Origin: JANNSW01 sp031431235
GTDB lineage: Bacteria > Pseudomonadota > Alphaproteobacteria > Rhizobiales > Hyphomicrobiaceae
Reading direction: 5' to 3'
Assembly (NCBI GenBank): GCA_031431235.1
Contig: JANPDA010000309.1
Coordinates: forward strand, 1-11,952
DNA: 11,952 bases
A program made the position numbers and the translations under genes. Below are positions 1-6,599 of this stretch, piece after piece. Within the stretch, counting starts at the first letter, position 1. Every line of letters starts with the position of its first letter. The notes under the pieces were generated by a model. The model did not search any database. It was given only the letters and a program-made list of their open reading frames with translations, and was not told the DNA's origin.

Positions 1-1345
1 GATTGACGCCGGCAAGCTCGGCGGCCGCGATCACCTCTGCATCGTCCACCTGGCCGAGCCGGGCGATGTTCTCGGAGATCGTTCCGGCGAACAGCTCCAC
101 GTCCTGGGGCAGGTAGCCGATGAACCGGCCGAGGCGTTCCGGATCGAAGTGGCGCAGGTCGGAGCCATCCAGACGCACCGCACCCTGGGCAATCGGCCAG
201 GCGCCGACGAGGGTGCGGGCGAGCGTCGATTTGCCTGCCGCGCTCGGCCCGATCAAGGCGATGGTCTCGCCCGGCTCGACCTGGAACGTGATGCCCTTCA
301 GGATCGGGATCTGGCGGTTGGGAGCTGTGACGACGAGGCCTTCGGTCGCGATGGCACCCTTGGGCGGGGGCAGCTGCGTGCGCTCGTGTTGGGAGGGTAC
401 GGCATCGAACAGCGCCTTCAGGCGGTTCCAGGCGGTGCGTGTCGCCATCAGGCCTTTCCACTGGCCGACCGCCTGCTCCACCGGGGCTAGCGCACGGCCC
501 ATCATGATCGAGGCGGCAATCATCAGGCCGGGCGAGATCTCGCGCTGCACCGAGAGATAGGCGCCGACGCCGAGGATGGCGACCTGCAGGAACTGGCGGA
601 CGAACTTGGTCGAGGCCATGATGAGGCCCGCACGATCGCTCGCCGCCGCCTGCCAGCCGAGCACCTCCTGGTGCTTGGCGGCCCAGCGGTTGTGGATCGC
701 GCTCTGCATCCCGAGCGCCTGGATCACCTCGATGTTGCGCATGGTCGAGGTGGCGTAGTTCGAGGCGTCGATCTGCGATTTGCCGGCAGCCGACAGGCTC
801 TTCCTGGTGACGAGCTCGTTGACGAGCGCGAGCGCGAACAGGATCACCGCCCCCCCGAGCGCGACGAGCCCGAGGTAGGGGTGCAGCAGGAAGCAGACGA
901 TCACGAACACAGGTGCGAACGGGGCATCGCAGAGCGTCAGAACGGACGACCCGGTCCAGAACTCGCGGACCTGATCCATATCGCGCAGGGCTTGCGAGGA
1001 GTTGGTCGAGCGGCTCTGCAGTGCGGCCGTGAGCGCCGCGCGGAAGAGGGGAGCGCCGAGCGCCTGGTCGAAGCGCACGCCCGCGCGCACCAGCACCCGG
1101 GAACGGATCAGGTCGAGGATCGCGTAGGTGGCGAGCATCGCCCCCGCGATCACCGTCAGTGCGATCAGCGTCGAGTTGCTGCGGCTCGACAGCACCCGAT
1201 CATAGATCTGCAGCATGTAGATCGGGCCGACGAACATCAGCAAGTTGCAGAAGACACTGAACACGAGCGTTGCGACCAGCGCCGGCCGGAACTTCGCGAA
1301 GGCGAGGCTGAGCGGTGATGGGCCGCTCTTCTGTGGTGCACGCAT
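1..1345 (-). CDS. Type I secretion system permease/ATPase (PrtD-like), C-terminus beyond window
   Basis: This is an inner-membrane ABC exporter subunit that would power secretion of an unfolded protein (RTX toxin, protease or adhesin type) together with an HlyD-like adaptor and a TolC-like channel. I translated 448 residues from ATG at 1345; the gene runs off the left edge. The hydrophobic N-terminal half holds the exporter membrane domain (about residues 20-300) with the block YMLQIYDRVLSSRSNSTL at 43-60, typical of PrtD/LapB-type T1SS ATPases. A linker leads to the ATPase domain: Walker A GPSAAGKS at 366-373 and Q-loop YLPQD around Q414. Signature motif, Walker B and H-loop lie outside the window. 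A GAGGGA ribosome site just upstream supports the start. There is no N-terminal C39 peptidase domain, so it is not a bacteriocin-type exporter. The substrate is unknown. The family call is firm. Confidence 0.93.
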   Translation of the reverse strand, partial: MRAPQKSGPSPLSLAFAKFRPALVATLVFSVFCNLLMFVGPIYMLQIYDRVLSSRSNSTLIALTVIAGAMLATYAILDLIRSRVLVRAGVRFDQALGAPLFRAALTAALQSRSTNSSQALRDMDQVREFWTGSSVLTLCDAPFAPVFVIVCFLLHPYLGLVALGGAVILFALALVNELVTRKSLSAAGKSQIDASNYATSTMRNIEVIQALGMQSAIHNRWAAKHQEVLGWQAAASDRAGLIMASTKFVRQFLQVAILGVGAYLSVQREISPGLMIAASIMMGRALAPVEQAVGQWKGLMATRTAWNRLKALFDAVPSQHERTQLPPPKGAIATEGLVVTAPNRQIPILKGITFQVEPGETIALIGPSAAGKSTLARTLVGAWPIAQGAVRLDGSDLRHFDPERLGRFIGYLPQDVELFAGTISENIARLGQVDDAEVIAAAELAGVN

Positions 1346-1478
1346 GTGGGTTCCCTCGCGTCTTCCCGCCAGCCCCAGCCGGATCGACTGACAGCTGACC
1401 ACTCGGGTTGTGGTCCAGCGCCGCTCTGCGATCCGATTGACGAGGCTAGCAGATAAGGTTCGACCCGTCGCCGGGCAA

Positions 1479-1506
1479 GCCAGGTGTGCCGTACGGAACA
1501 CCTGGC
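1479..1506. promoter_or_regulatory. 28-bp near-perfect palindrome, candidate operator
   Basis: Arm GCCAGGTGT (1479-1487) is the exact reverse complement of ACACCTGGC (1498-1506). The core CCGTACGG (1489-1496) is itself a perfect palindrome on the same centre. Only the pair 1488/1497 is mismatched, so 26 of 28 positions fit. It sits 134 bp upstream of the secretion ATPase start and 257 bp upstream of the PMH-type hydrolase start. No T-tract follows on either strand, which argues against a terminator. A binding site for a dimeric regulator is the simplest reading; which regulator is unknown. Confidence 0.55.
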
Positions 1507-1591
1507 AGCTTCAAAGCAAGATACGTTCCATGTCTGCCCCGGTCGTGCGGCGTCGATCGTGCGGTCGCGCCAGGCAGATGGCTGCAAGTTC

Positions 1592-1609
1592 GTATAGTAA
1601 TTATCATAC
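1592..1609. promoter_or_regulatory. AT-rich near-palindrome, possible operator or promoter element
   Basis: GTAT/ATAC outer arms flank a TAATTA core on one centre, with two mismatched pairs between them (14 of 18 positions paired). It is one of the few AT-rich patches in a GC-rich intergenic region. It shares the TCATAC string with the operator-like repeat at 9462-9478. It could be part of a promoter, a regulator site, or chance. Confidence 0.3.
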
Positions 1610-1762
1610 TTTTGTGGGGATGGCGAGCGCGTTCAATCGGCTTGGCGTTCTGGCCCAGAGCAATCGGGCATTGGGGTCGAGCCCGCAGTTGACCCTTTCG
1701 GGCATTGCCGCTCCCGTGTAACCAGACACGCCCGGAGTTTCGAATGGAATTGAGGAGGATCC

Positions 1763-3346
1763 ATGCCGCGCAAAGTGCTTCTGATCACGGCCGACCAGTG
1801 GCGCGGCGATGCGCTCGGATTGCTCGGTCACCCGGCGGCAGTCACGCCCCACCTCGACCGGCTGGCGCGGGACGGCGCCGTCTTCACGGCTCACTTCACG
1901 CCGAGCGCGCCATGCGGTCCGGCTCGCACCACGCTGCTGACCGGGCTCTATCCCTTCATTCATCGCTCGGTCAGGAATGGCTCGCCGCTCGACCGCCGCC
2001 ACACCAACATCGCGCTCGAGGTCAGGCGCGCCGGCTACGATCCCGTCCTGTTCGGCTACACGGATTCTTCCGCCGACCCGAGCGAGCTTGCGCCCGATGA
2101 CCCACGCCTGAAGAGCTTCGAGGGCGTGCTGCCGGGCTTTCGGCTGGAGGCCTCGCTGAACGAGGCCTGCCTCGCCGGCTGGTTGTCGGAGCTAGCCAGG
2201 AAGGGCTACGAGGTTCCCGAGCATCATCCCGACATCTATCGCCACCCGGGCACGTCGAAGGTGATGCCCCGCTTCTCGCGCGAGCCCGCCGTGTTCAAGG
2301 CCGAGGATAGCGATACCGCCTATATTGCGGATCACGTGCTCGACTATCTACGACTGCGGCGGCGCGAGGACTGGTTCGTGCATGCGGTATTCCTCCGGCC
2401 CCACCCCCCGCTGATCGCGCCTTCGCCCTACAACACGATGATCGACGCGGCGCTGGTGCCCAAGGCGAGGAAGCACTCGGAGCGGGCACGCGAGGCCGCC
2501 GTTCATCCCTATCTCGACCTCTGGCTGAAGGAGCAGGCCAATCCCGCCTACTTCGAGAGTCAGGTCGATGTGCAGGCGGTCCCCGAAGCGGATCTGGCCG
2601 CCATGCGCGCGGTTTATTTCGGGCTGCTGCACGAGGTCGACCTGCAAGTCGGGCGGATCCTCACCCATCTCGAGGGGACGGGTGAGCTCGACGAGACGCT
2701 GGTCATCTTCACGTCTGACCACGGCGAGATGCTGGGGGATCATTGGGCCTGGGGCAAGGGTGGCTGGTATGACGCGTCAAACGCCATTCCCTTGATCGTG
2801 CGCGATCCGCTTGCGCCCAATTCGGCCCGCGGGCGGCGGATCGAAGCGTTCACCGAGTCCGTCGACCTCGTGCCGACCATGCTCGAGTGGCTGGGCCGCG
2901 AGGTGCCGGTCGAGGCCAATGGCCTGTCGCTGCTGCCCTGGCTCAGGGGCGAGACGCCGGCCCGCTGGCGCAATGGCGTGTTCTGGGAGTTCGACTTCCG
3001 CACCCCCCACACTCAGCGGGTCGAGCAGGCATTGGGTCTGACCTCCGACCAATGCACCCTGAATGTCTGGCGCGATGCGGCCTACAAGTACGTCCATTTC
3101 TCCGGATTGCCGCCGCTGCTCTACGACCTGCGGCGCGATCCCGACGAGCTGGAGAATGTGGCAGGCCGGCCGGAGCTGGCGGGTGTGATCGCGGAGTATG
3201 CAGGCAAGCTCCTCACCCATCGGATGCTGCACGCCGAGCGCGTGCTCGCCAACGCCATGCTGACGCCGCGAGGGGTCGTCACGCATCGCGGCCCGCGCGG
3301 GCTGCCCGAAGCGCTCGCGGGCGTGCCGCAGGTGGCGGTGGCGTAG
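1763..3346 (+). CDS. Alkaline-phosphatase-superfamily hydrolase, phosphonate monoester hydrolase/sulfatase type
   Basis: The 527-residue protein belongs to the type I sulfatase branch whose catalytic cysteine is converted to formylglycine: CGPAR at 51-55 is the C-x-P-x-R signature. Metal and active-site residues are visible: D11 in TADQWRGD, N72, Y99-T100, H214 in RPHPP, D319-H320 in TSDHGE and K332 in WGKGG. The DQW instead of the usual DD near the N-terminus, VRNGSPLDRRH, GYT, and the EFDFR and YKYVHF blocks in the C-terminal third match what I remember of rhizobial and Burkholderia phosphonate monoester hydrolases (about 514 residues), enzymes that are promiscuous for phosphonate and phosphate diesters and sulfate esters. 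No signal peptide is seen, so it is probably cytoplasmic. An AGGAGG site (1753-1758) precedes the ATG. It converges on the catabolic operon. Natural substrate unknown; arylsulfatase activity is the alternative. Confidence 0.88.
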   Translation: MPRKVLLITADQWRGDALGLLGHPAAVTPHLDRLARDGAVFTAHFTPSAPCGPARTTLLTGLYPFIHRSVRNGSPLDRRHTNIALEVRRAGYDPVLFGYTDSSADPSELAPDDPRLKSFEGVLPGFRLEASLNEACLAGWLSELARKGYEVPEHHPDIYRHPGTSKVMPRFSREPAVFKAEDSDTAYIADHVLDYLRLRRREDWFVHAVFLRPHPPLIAPSPYNTMIDAALVPKARKHSERAREAAVHPYLDLWLKEQANPAYFESQVDVQAVPEADLAAMRAVYFGLLHEVDLQVGRILTHLEGTGELDETLVIFTSDHGEMLGDHWAWGKGGWYDASNAIPLIVRDPLAPNSARGRRIEAFTESVDLVPTMLEWLGREVPVEANGLSLLPWLRGETPARWRNGVFWEFDFRTPHTQRVEQALGLTSDQCTLNVWRDAAYKYVHFSGLPPLLYDLRRDPDELENVAGRPELAGVIAEYAGKLLTHRMLHAERVLANAMLTPRGVVTHRGPRGLPEALAGVPQVAVA

Positions 3347-3347
3347 A

Positions 3348-3375
3348 GCGAGGCATCGGTGTCGGTCACCCTCGC
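3348..3375. terminator. Weak hairpin after the PMH-type hydrolase gene
   Basis: Just after the stop codon, GCGAG (3348-3352) can pair with CTCGC (3371-3375), and an inner GGTG (3358-3361) with CACC (3367-3370). There is no T-tract, so this is at best a weak terminator between convergent transcripts. It overlaps the end of the truncated glyoxalase frame. Confidence 0.25.
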
Positions 3376-3531
3376 CGGCCGGATCGCGATAGGCCCATGT
3401 CGAGCGGGAAATCGTCGCCAAAGCGGTGCTCGAAGTCGAGCTGGAAGCCGAGGAAGCCGAGATGGAACTCCTCGGCTTTCGCCTCGTCGAACATGGGCAG
3501 CACCGGAGTGACTGTGCCGAGGCTGGTCATG
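3366..3531 (-). pseudogene. 3'-truncated glyoxalase/bleomycin-resistance superfamily gene
   Basis: A 54-residue frame starts at ATG 3531, 31 nt after the GcvT-fold gene, with GGGAG at a 7-nt spacing. The translation resembles the N-terminal half of the Glyoxalase_7-type family: TPVLPMFDEAKAEEFHLGFL, then GFQLDFEHRFGDDFPL and a short MGLSRSG segment (compare the family pattern PVLRxFDxAKAxEFYxxFLGFxxDWEHRF...PLYMQVSR). It stops right where the next beta strands and the second metal-ligand region should follow; whole members have about 120 residues. None of the other frames downstream carries the missing half, because that position is taken by the 3' end of the convergent hydrolase gene. The good start and ribosome site suggest a once-functional last gene of the operon cut by a rearrangement. 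Whether the stump is translated is unknown. Confidence 0.7.
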
Positions 3532-3562
3532 TTGCTGCTCCCGGAATTGCGAAGTCGCCGCG

Positions 3563-4735
3563 CTACACTGCGAGCCCGCGTGGGATCCGCTTCTCGGGGT
3601 CGAAGAATGGCAGGTCTACGATCTTTCCCTTGGATTTGGCAGTCGCGGCGCTGCCCAGTGTCACCGCCGCGCCGCGCCAATCGCTGGGCTCATCGAAGCG
3701 CGCGTAGCCGATACCGCAGCCGAGCTGCGGCGACCAGGCTCCGGTCGTCACGCGGCCGACGCGGCGCTTGCCCTGCCAGAGGCCCATGCCGGCGACCGGC
3801 ACCTCGGTCGGCGAGGTGAGGCCGAGCAGTGTGGGGCGCCGATCGGCCTTTGCGAGCGCCGCGCGGCCGACGAATTCGCCGGCATCGAGATCGACGAACT
3901 TGCCGAGGCCCGCCTGCCAGGGCGTCAGCGAAGGGTCGAGGTCGGTGCCGTTGTCGAGGATGCCGGCCTCGATGCGCCGGATGCCCATGGATTCGAGGCT
4001 GCCGCCGACGATGCCGAAGGGCTTGCCCGCCTCCAGCAGGTGGTTCCACAGGCCGGGGCCATCGGGACTCGCTTCGAGTGTGTAAAGCTCGAAGCCCATC
4101 TCGCCGGTCCAGCCGGTGCGCGACACCAGCAGGGGTTGGCCCGCTATGGTGCACGGCCGGATGTGGAAATACGCCAGCGCGTGCGCGTCCGCCGCATTCC
4201 AGACCGCCGCCAGCACATCGAACGCGCGCGGACCCTGCACCTGGATCACGAAGGAACCCGGGTCGGTAATCCTGACATCGAGGCCGATCGCCAGCGCGTG
4301 CAGCCAGGGCACGAACTCGCCGTTCGCCGGCACGTACCAGACCCGCTTCTCTTCGAGGCGGAACAGCACCCCGTCCATCAGGATGCCACCATCGTCGCGA
4401 CACGCGATGGCGTAGCGGCCCCGCCCGGCGACGAGGTTGGTGACGCGCCGGCAGAACACGCGGGCGAGCAGGTCGTCGACCTGCGGCCCGGTAATCTCGA
4501 TCGGGCGCTCGGGCACGTCGTAGAGCACGGCGTCGCGCCGCAGCGTGTGGTACTTGGCGACCGGGTCGTCACCCCAGCCGAGCGCGTAGAAGCGCCCGCT
4601 GTAGAGACCCCAGACCGTATCCGGCTGGCTATAGCAGGGCGCGAAGGGCGAGAACTGATAGCGCTTCGAGGAGAGCCGGATCACCGTATGGGAGGCCGCA
4701 TAGCCGCGCGGCTGGCCCGCCTTGCTGCTGCTCAA
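3563..4735 (-). CDS. GcvT-fold aminomethyltransferase-family protein, likely folate-dependent demethylase
   Basis: This 390-residue protein has the GcvT architecture: a folate-binding domain (about 40-285) and a C-terminal barrel (about 295-385). Supporting blocks are ITGPQVDDLL, RYAIACRDDGGILMDGVL (with an Asp where the family has its folate-site acid), VQGPRAFDVL, SRTGWTGEMGFELY, GIRRIEAGILDNGTDLDPSLTPWQAGLGKFV near 255-285, and FVGRAAL. Family members transfer a one-carbon unit from N- or S-methyl substrates to tetrahydrofolate (glycine cleavage T-protein, dimethylsulfoniopropionate demethylase DmdA, dimethylglycine enzymes). No gcvH or gcvP is present, so a demethylase role in the surrounding catabolic operon is more likely than glycine cleavage. 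The start is TTG at 4735, overlapping the preceding stop as TTGA and served by GGAG (4743-4746) 7 nt upstream; no ATG occurs near the N-terminus. The substrate cannot be told from sequence. Confidence 0.85.
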   Translation of the reverse strand: MSSSKAGQPRGYAASHTVIRLSSKRYQFSPFAPCYSQPDTVWGLYSGRFYALGWGDDPVAKYHTLRRDAVLYDVPERPIEITGPQVDDLLARVFCRRVTNLVAGRGRYAIACRDDGGILMDGVLFRLEEKRVWYVPANGEFVPWLHALAIGLDVRITDPGSFVIQVQGPRAFDVLAAVWNAADAHALAYFHIRPCTIAGQPLLVSRTGWTGEMGFELYTLEASPDGPGLWNHLLEAGKPFGIVGGSLESMGIRRIEAGILDNGTDLDPSLTPWQAGLGKFVDLDAGEFVGRAALAKADRRPTLLGLTSPTEVPVAGMGLWQGKRRVGRVTTGAWSPQLGCGIGYARFDEPSDWRGAAVTLGSAATAKSKGKIVDLPFFDPEKRIPRGLAV

Positions 4736-5688
4736 ACCTTGGCTCCGGCTTTGACGGCGGCGATTGACTTCAGGATGGCGACGATCGCGCGGTCGCGCTC
4801 GGCGGCCATCTCCTCGAAGTGTCTTCCAGCCGCAATCGCGTTGCAGCCATCGACCATGCGGTCGCGCAGCTCCTTCGTCAGCTCAGGGGCTTCGAGCCGG
4901 GTCCAGGGGAGTTTCAACGCCGGCCCGAACTGGTCGAGGTTGGTTGCCATGCCGCCTTCGCCGCAGGCGACGTGGAACGCCATGCACTGGCCCATGAAGG
5001 CGAGACGGGGACCTGGACCATTGATCAGGGCGAGGTCGATCTGGGCGGGCGTTGCCTCGCCGTTCGCGACCATGTGCAGGGCCTCGCGCCAGAGCGCCTC
5101 CTGCAGCCGCGTCGCGATGAAGCCCGGGATCTCCTTGGGCATCACCAGCGGCGCCTTGCCGGCACGCTTGTAGAAAGCCTCGGCCCAGGCGACGGCATCA
5201 GGCGAGCTGCGCTTGCCGCCGACGATCTCGACGAGCGGGAGCAGGTAGGGCGGATTGAATGGGTGACCGACGACGGTGCGCTCCGGGCTCGGGCAGCGCG
5301 CCTGGATCTCGGTCATGGTGAGACCGGACGTGCTCGAGGAGATCACGACGCCGGCCGGCACCGTCCGCCCCAGCCGTTCGTAGAGCGCCTGCTTCAGATC
5401 GAGGCGCTCGGGCGCGCTCTCCTGCACGAAGTCGGCATTGGCGACAGCGGCATCGATATCCGTCGTGACTGTCAGCCGGTCGAGGGAGGCGCCCTCGGCG
5501 AGGCCGAGCTCCGTCAGGCTCTTCCAGCCGGTCTCGATGATGCCGCGATAGACGGGCTCCTCGCTGCGGTCGTGGATGTAGCCGGTGACGTCGTAGCCGC
5601 GGGCGAGGAATTGCGCTGCCGAGCCGCCGCCGATCGGTCCGGCGCCGATGCTCGCTACTCGCCTGACCGCCTCTGGTGACTTTCGCAT
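4732..5688 (-). CDS. L-carnitine-dehydrogenase-like 3-hydroxyacyl-CoA dehydrogenase family protein
   Basis: This 318-residue NAD-dependent dehydrogenase would oxidise a 3-hydroxy acid or its CoA ester to the 3-keto product in the cytoplasm. The N-terminal Rossmann domain has the dinucleotide motif GAGPIGGG at 15-22; catalytic blocks are SSSTSG around 117-122 and GHPFNP at 141-146 with E154 of PLVEIVGG. The C-terminal domain carries KEIPGFIATRLQEALWREAL (185-204) and FMG followed by FGPALKLPWTRL. Length and these blocks match L-carnitine dehydrogenases (about 315-320 residues) better than long-chain or butyryl-type enzymes. I chose ATG 5688 over a longer frame from 5817, which would run far into the crotonase gene; GGGAGG lies 4 nt upstream and overlaps the region just after that gene's stop. 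Lambda-crystallin-type or other 3-hydroxy acid dehydrogenases remain possible. Confidence 0.85.
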   Translation of the reverse strand: MRKSPEAVRRVASIGAGPIGGGSAAQFLARGYDVTGYIHDRSEEPVYRGIIETGWKSLTELGLAEGASLDRLTVTTDIDAAVANADFVQESAPERLDLKQALYERLGRTVPAGVVISSSTSGLTMTEIQARCPSPERTVVGHPFNPPYLLPLVEIVGGKRSSPDAVAWAEAFYKRAGKAPLVMPKEIPGFIATRLQEALWREALHMVANGEATPAQIDLALINGPGPRLAFMGQCMAFHVACGEGGMATNLDQFGPALKLPWTRLEAPELTKELRDRMVDGCNAIAAGRHFEEMAAERDRAIVAILKSIAAVKAGAKV

Positions 5689-5698
5689 GTCGCCTCCC

Positions 5699-6499
5699 TC
5701 ATCGTCCCTTGAACACAGGTTTGCGCTTCTCGGCGAACGCCCGCACGCCTTCGGCTGCGTCCTCCGACGTGAGCATCGACTTGTAGACCGGCAGATCGCC
5801 CGCGCGCATCTTCGCAAAGGCAGCCTCGAGCGGCACGCACTCGATCGCGCGCAGGACCTCCTTCACGGTCTGCAAGGCGAGCGGGGCGGCCTCGGCCAGC
5901 TGGACCGCCCAGACGCGCGCGGCCGCCATCGGCTCGCCCTTCGGCACCACCTTGTTGACGAGGCCCCAACGGGCTGCTTCCTCGGCCGTCATGCGCCGCC
6001 CGAGCAGCAGCATCTCCATCGCGATGTTGGCCGGCAGCCGGCGCGGCAGCCGCTGGAGGGCGCCCGCATCCGGCACGATGCCCAGTGGTAGCTCCGGCAG
6101 GCCGAACTCGACGTGATCGGCTGCGATGATGAGATCGCAGGACATGGCGATCTCGAAGCCGCCGCCGATGGCGTGGCCGTTCAAGGCCGCGATCACCGGT
6201 TTGTTGAGCCGCCAGTTCTCGGTGAGGCCCGCAAAGCCGCCCTCGCCGTAGTCGGCCTCCCACCAGTTGTCGAGCGCCATGTCACCGCGATCGAGCGCCT
6301 TCAGGTCCCACCCAGCCGAGAAGATCCGCTCACCGACCGCCGTGACGATGCCGACACGCAGCTCCGGGTCGGTGCGCAGCAACGAGAAGGCGGCTGCCAG
6401 CTCCTGGCTCATGGCCTGGTCGATCGCATTGACCTTGGGCTTGTCGAGGGTGACCTCGAGCACATGGCCGCGACGCTCCAGGTGGACATGCTTCGTCAT
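5699..6499 (-). CDS. CaiD-like crotonase (carnitinyl-CoA dehydratase / enoyl-CoA hydratase)
   Basis: This 266-residue crotonase-fold protein should add water reversibly across an enoyl-CoA double bond. Oxyanion-hole blocks are FSAGWDLKA (60-68) and HAIGGGFE (109-116); E116 and E136 stand at the two catalytic glutamate positions. FSAGWDLKA, GGFAGLTE (87-94), LGIVPDAG (139-146) and the C-terminal FAEKRKPVFKGR follow E. coli CaiD (crotonobetainyl-CoA hydratase, 261 residues) closely in my memory, including a constant 5-residue offset of the catalytic residues. The start is the second of two near ATGs (6499): AAGAGG at 6506-6511 abuts the first ATG but is 6 nt from the second. The dehydrogenase gene begins 10 nt after the stop, so they share a transcript. 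No CaiB, CaiC or other CoA-activating gene is in the window, so the exact acyl-CoA is open; generic enoyl-CoA hydratase is the alternative. Confidence 0.86.
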   Translation of the reverse strand: MTKHVHLERRGHVLEVTLDKPKVNAIDQAMSQELAAAFSLLRTDPELRVGIVTAVGERIFSAGWDLKALDRGDMALDNWWEADYGEGGFAGLTENWRLNKPVIAALNGHAIGGGFEIAMSCDLIIAADHVEFGLPELPLGIVPDAGALQRLPRRLPANIAMEMLLLGRRMTAEEAARWGLVNKVVPKGEPMAAARVWAVQLAEAAPLALQTVKEVLRAIECVPLEAAFAKMRAGDLPVYKSMLTSEDAAEGVRAFAEKRKPVFKGR

Positions 6500-6505
6500 G
6501 GGCAT

Positions 6506-6511
6506 CCTCTT
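6506..6511 (-). promoter_or_regulatory. Ribosome binding site that selects the second ATG of the crotonase gene
   Basis: AAGAGG on the minus strand touches the ATG at 6505 with no spacing but lies 6 nt from the ATG at 6499. This favours 6499 as the true start and makes the longer frame unlikely. Confidence 0.6.
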
Positions 6512-6599
6512 GGTGCGGCGGTGGCTCGAAAGGTCATGCTGGCGCGCGCATCCTCGACATGGGAGAAGTTTTTCGACGTATGCCAGCGATTTTTCGACC
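6512..6599 (-). promoter_or_regulatory. Gap between ATPase and crotonase genes with spaced direct repeat
   Basis: This is the only sizeable gap in the minus-strand operon. It holds two copies of GTCGAAAAA (minus strand) at 6590-6598 and 6569-6577, with starts exactly 21 bp apart, two helical turns. A TTGAGG resembling a -35 box lies just before the first copy, but its -10 partner is poor. It may hold a secondary promoter or regulator site for the three enzyme genes, or an mRNA processing site. Evidence is weak. Confidence 0.3.

Larger units (their letters stand above)
1346..1762. other. Divergent intergenic region between secretion ATPase and PMH-type hydrolase
   Basis: This 417-bp stretch holds no convincing gene; the short reading frames that cross it look like no known protein. 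It separates two divergent genes and should hold both promoters. I see two structural signals, listed separately (palindromes at 1479-1506 and 1592-1609), and a 9-bp direct repeat CGGGCATTG at 1665-1673 and 1699-1707. TTGACC at 1689-1694 resembles a -35 box, but I find no good -10 box at normal spacing for the plus-strand gene. Confidence 0.6.

Noticed and set aside
1479..1506. Quorum-sensing lux-type box
   Set aside because: Lux boxes carry CTG...CAG half-sites facing the other way (ACCTG toward the outside left arm); here the arms read CAGG...CCTG, the element is longer, and no LuxR or LuxI gene is present.
1237..1587. Minus-strand frame of 116 codons across the intergenic region
   Set aside because: It overlaps the start of the well-supported secretion ATPase in another frame and spans the palindrome; its translation resembles no protein family.
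1763..3346. Choline sulfatase (BetC) as the identity of the hydrolase, which would fit a betaine pathway
   Set aside because: The active-site signature is CGPAR with a DQW metal motif and PMH-like blocks throughout; I see no feature specific to choline sulfatase, and no betaine aldehyde or choline dehydrogenase gene is nearby.
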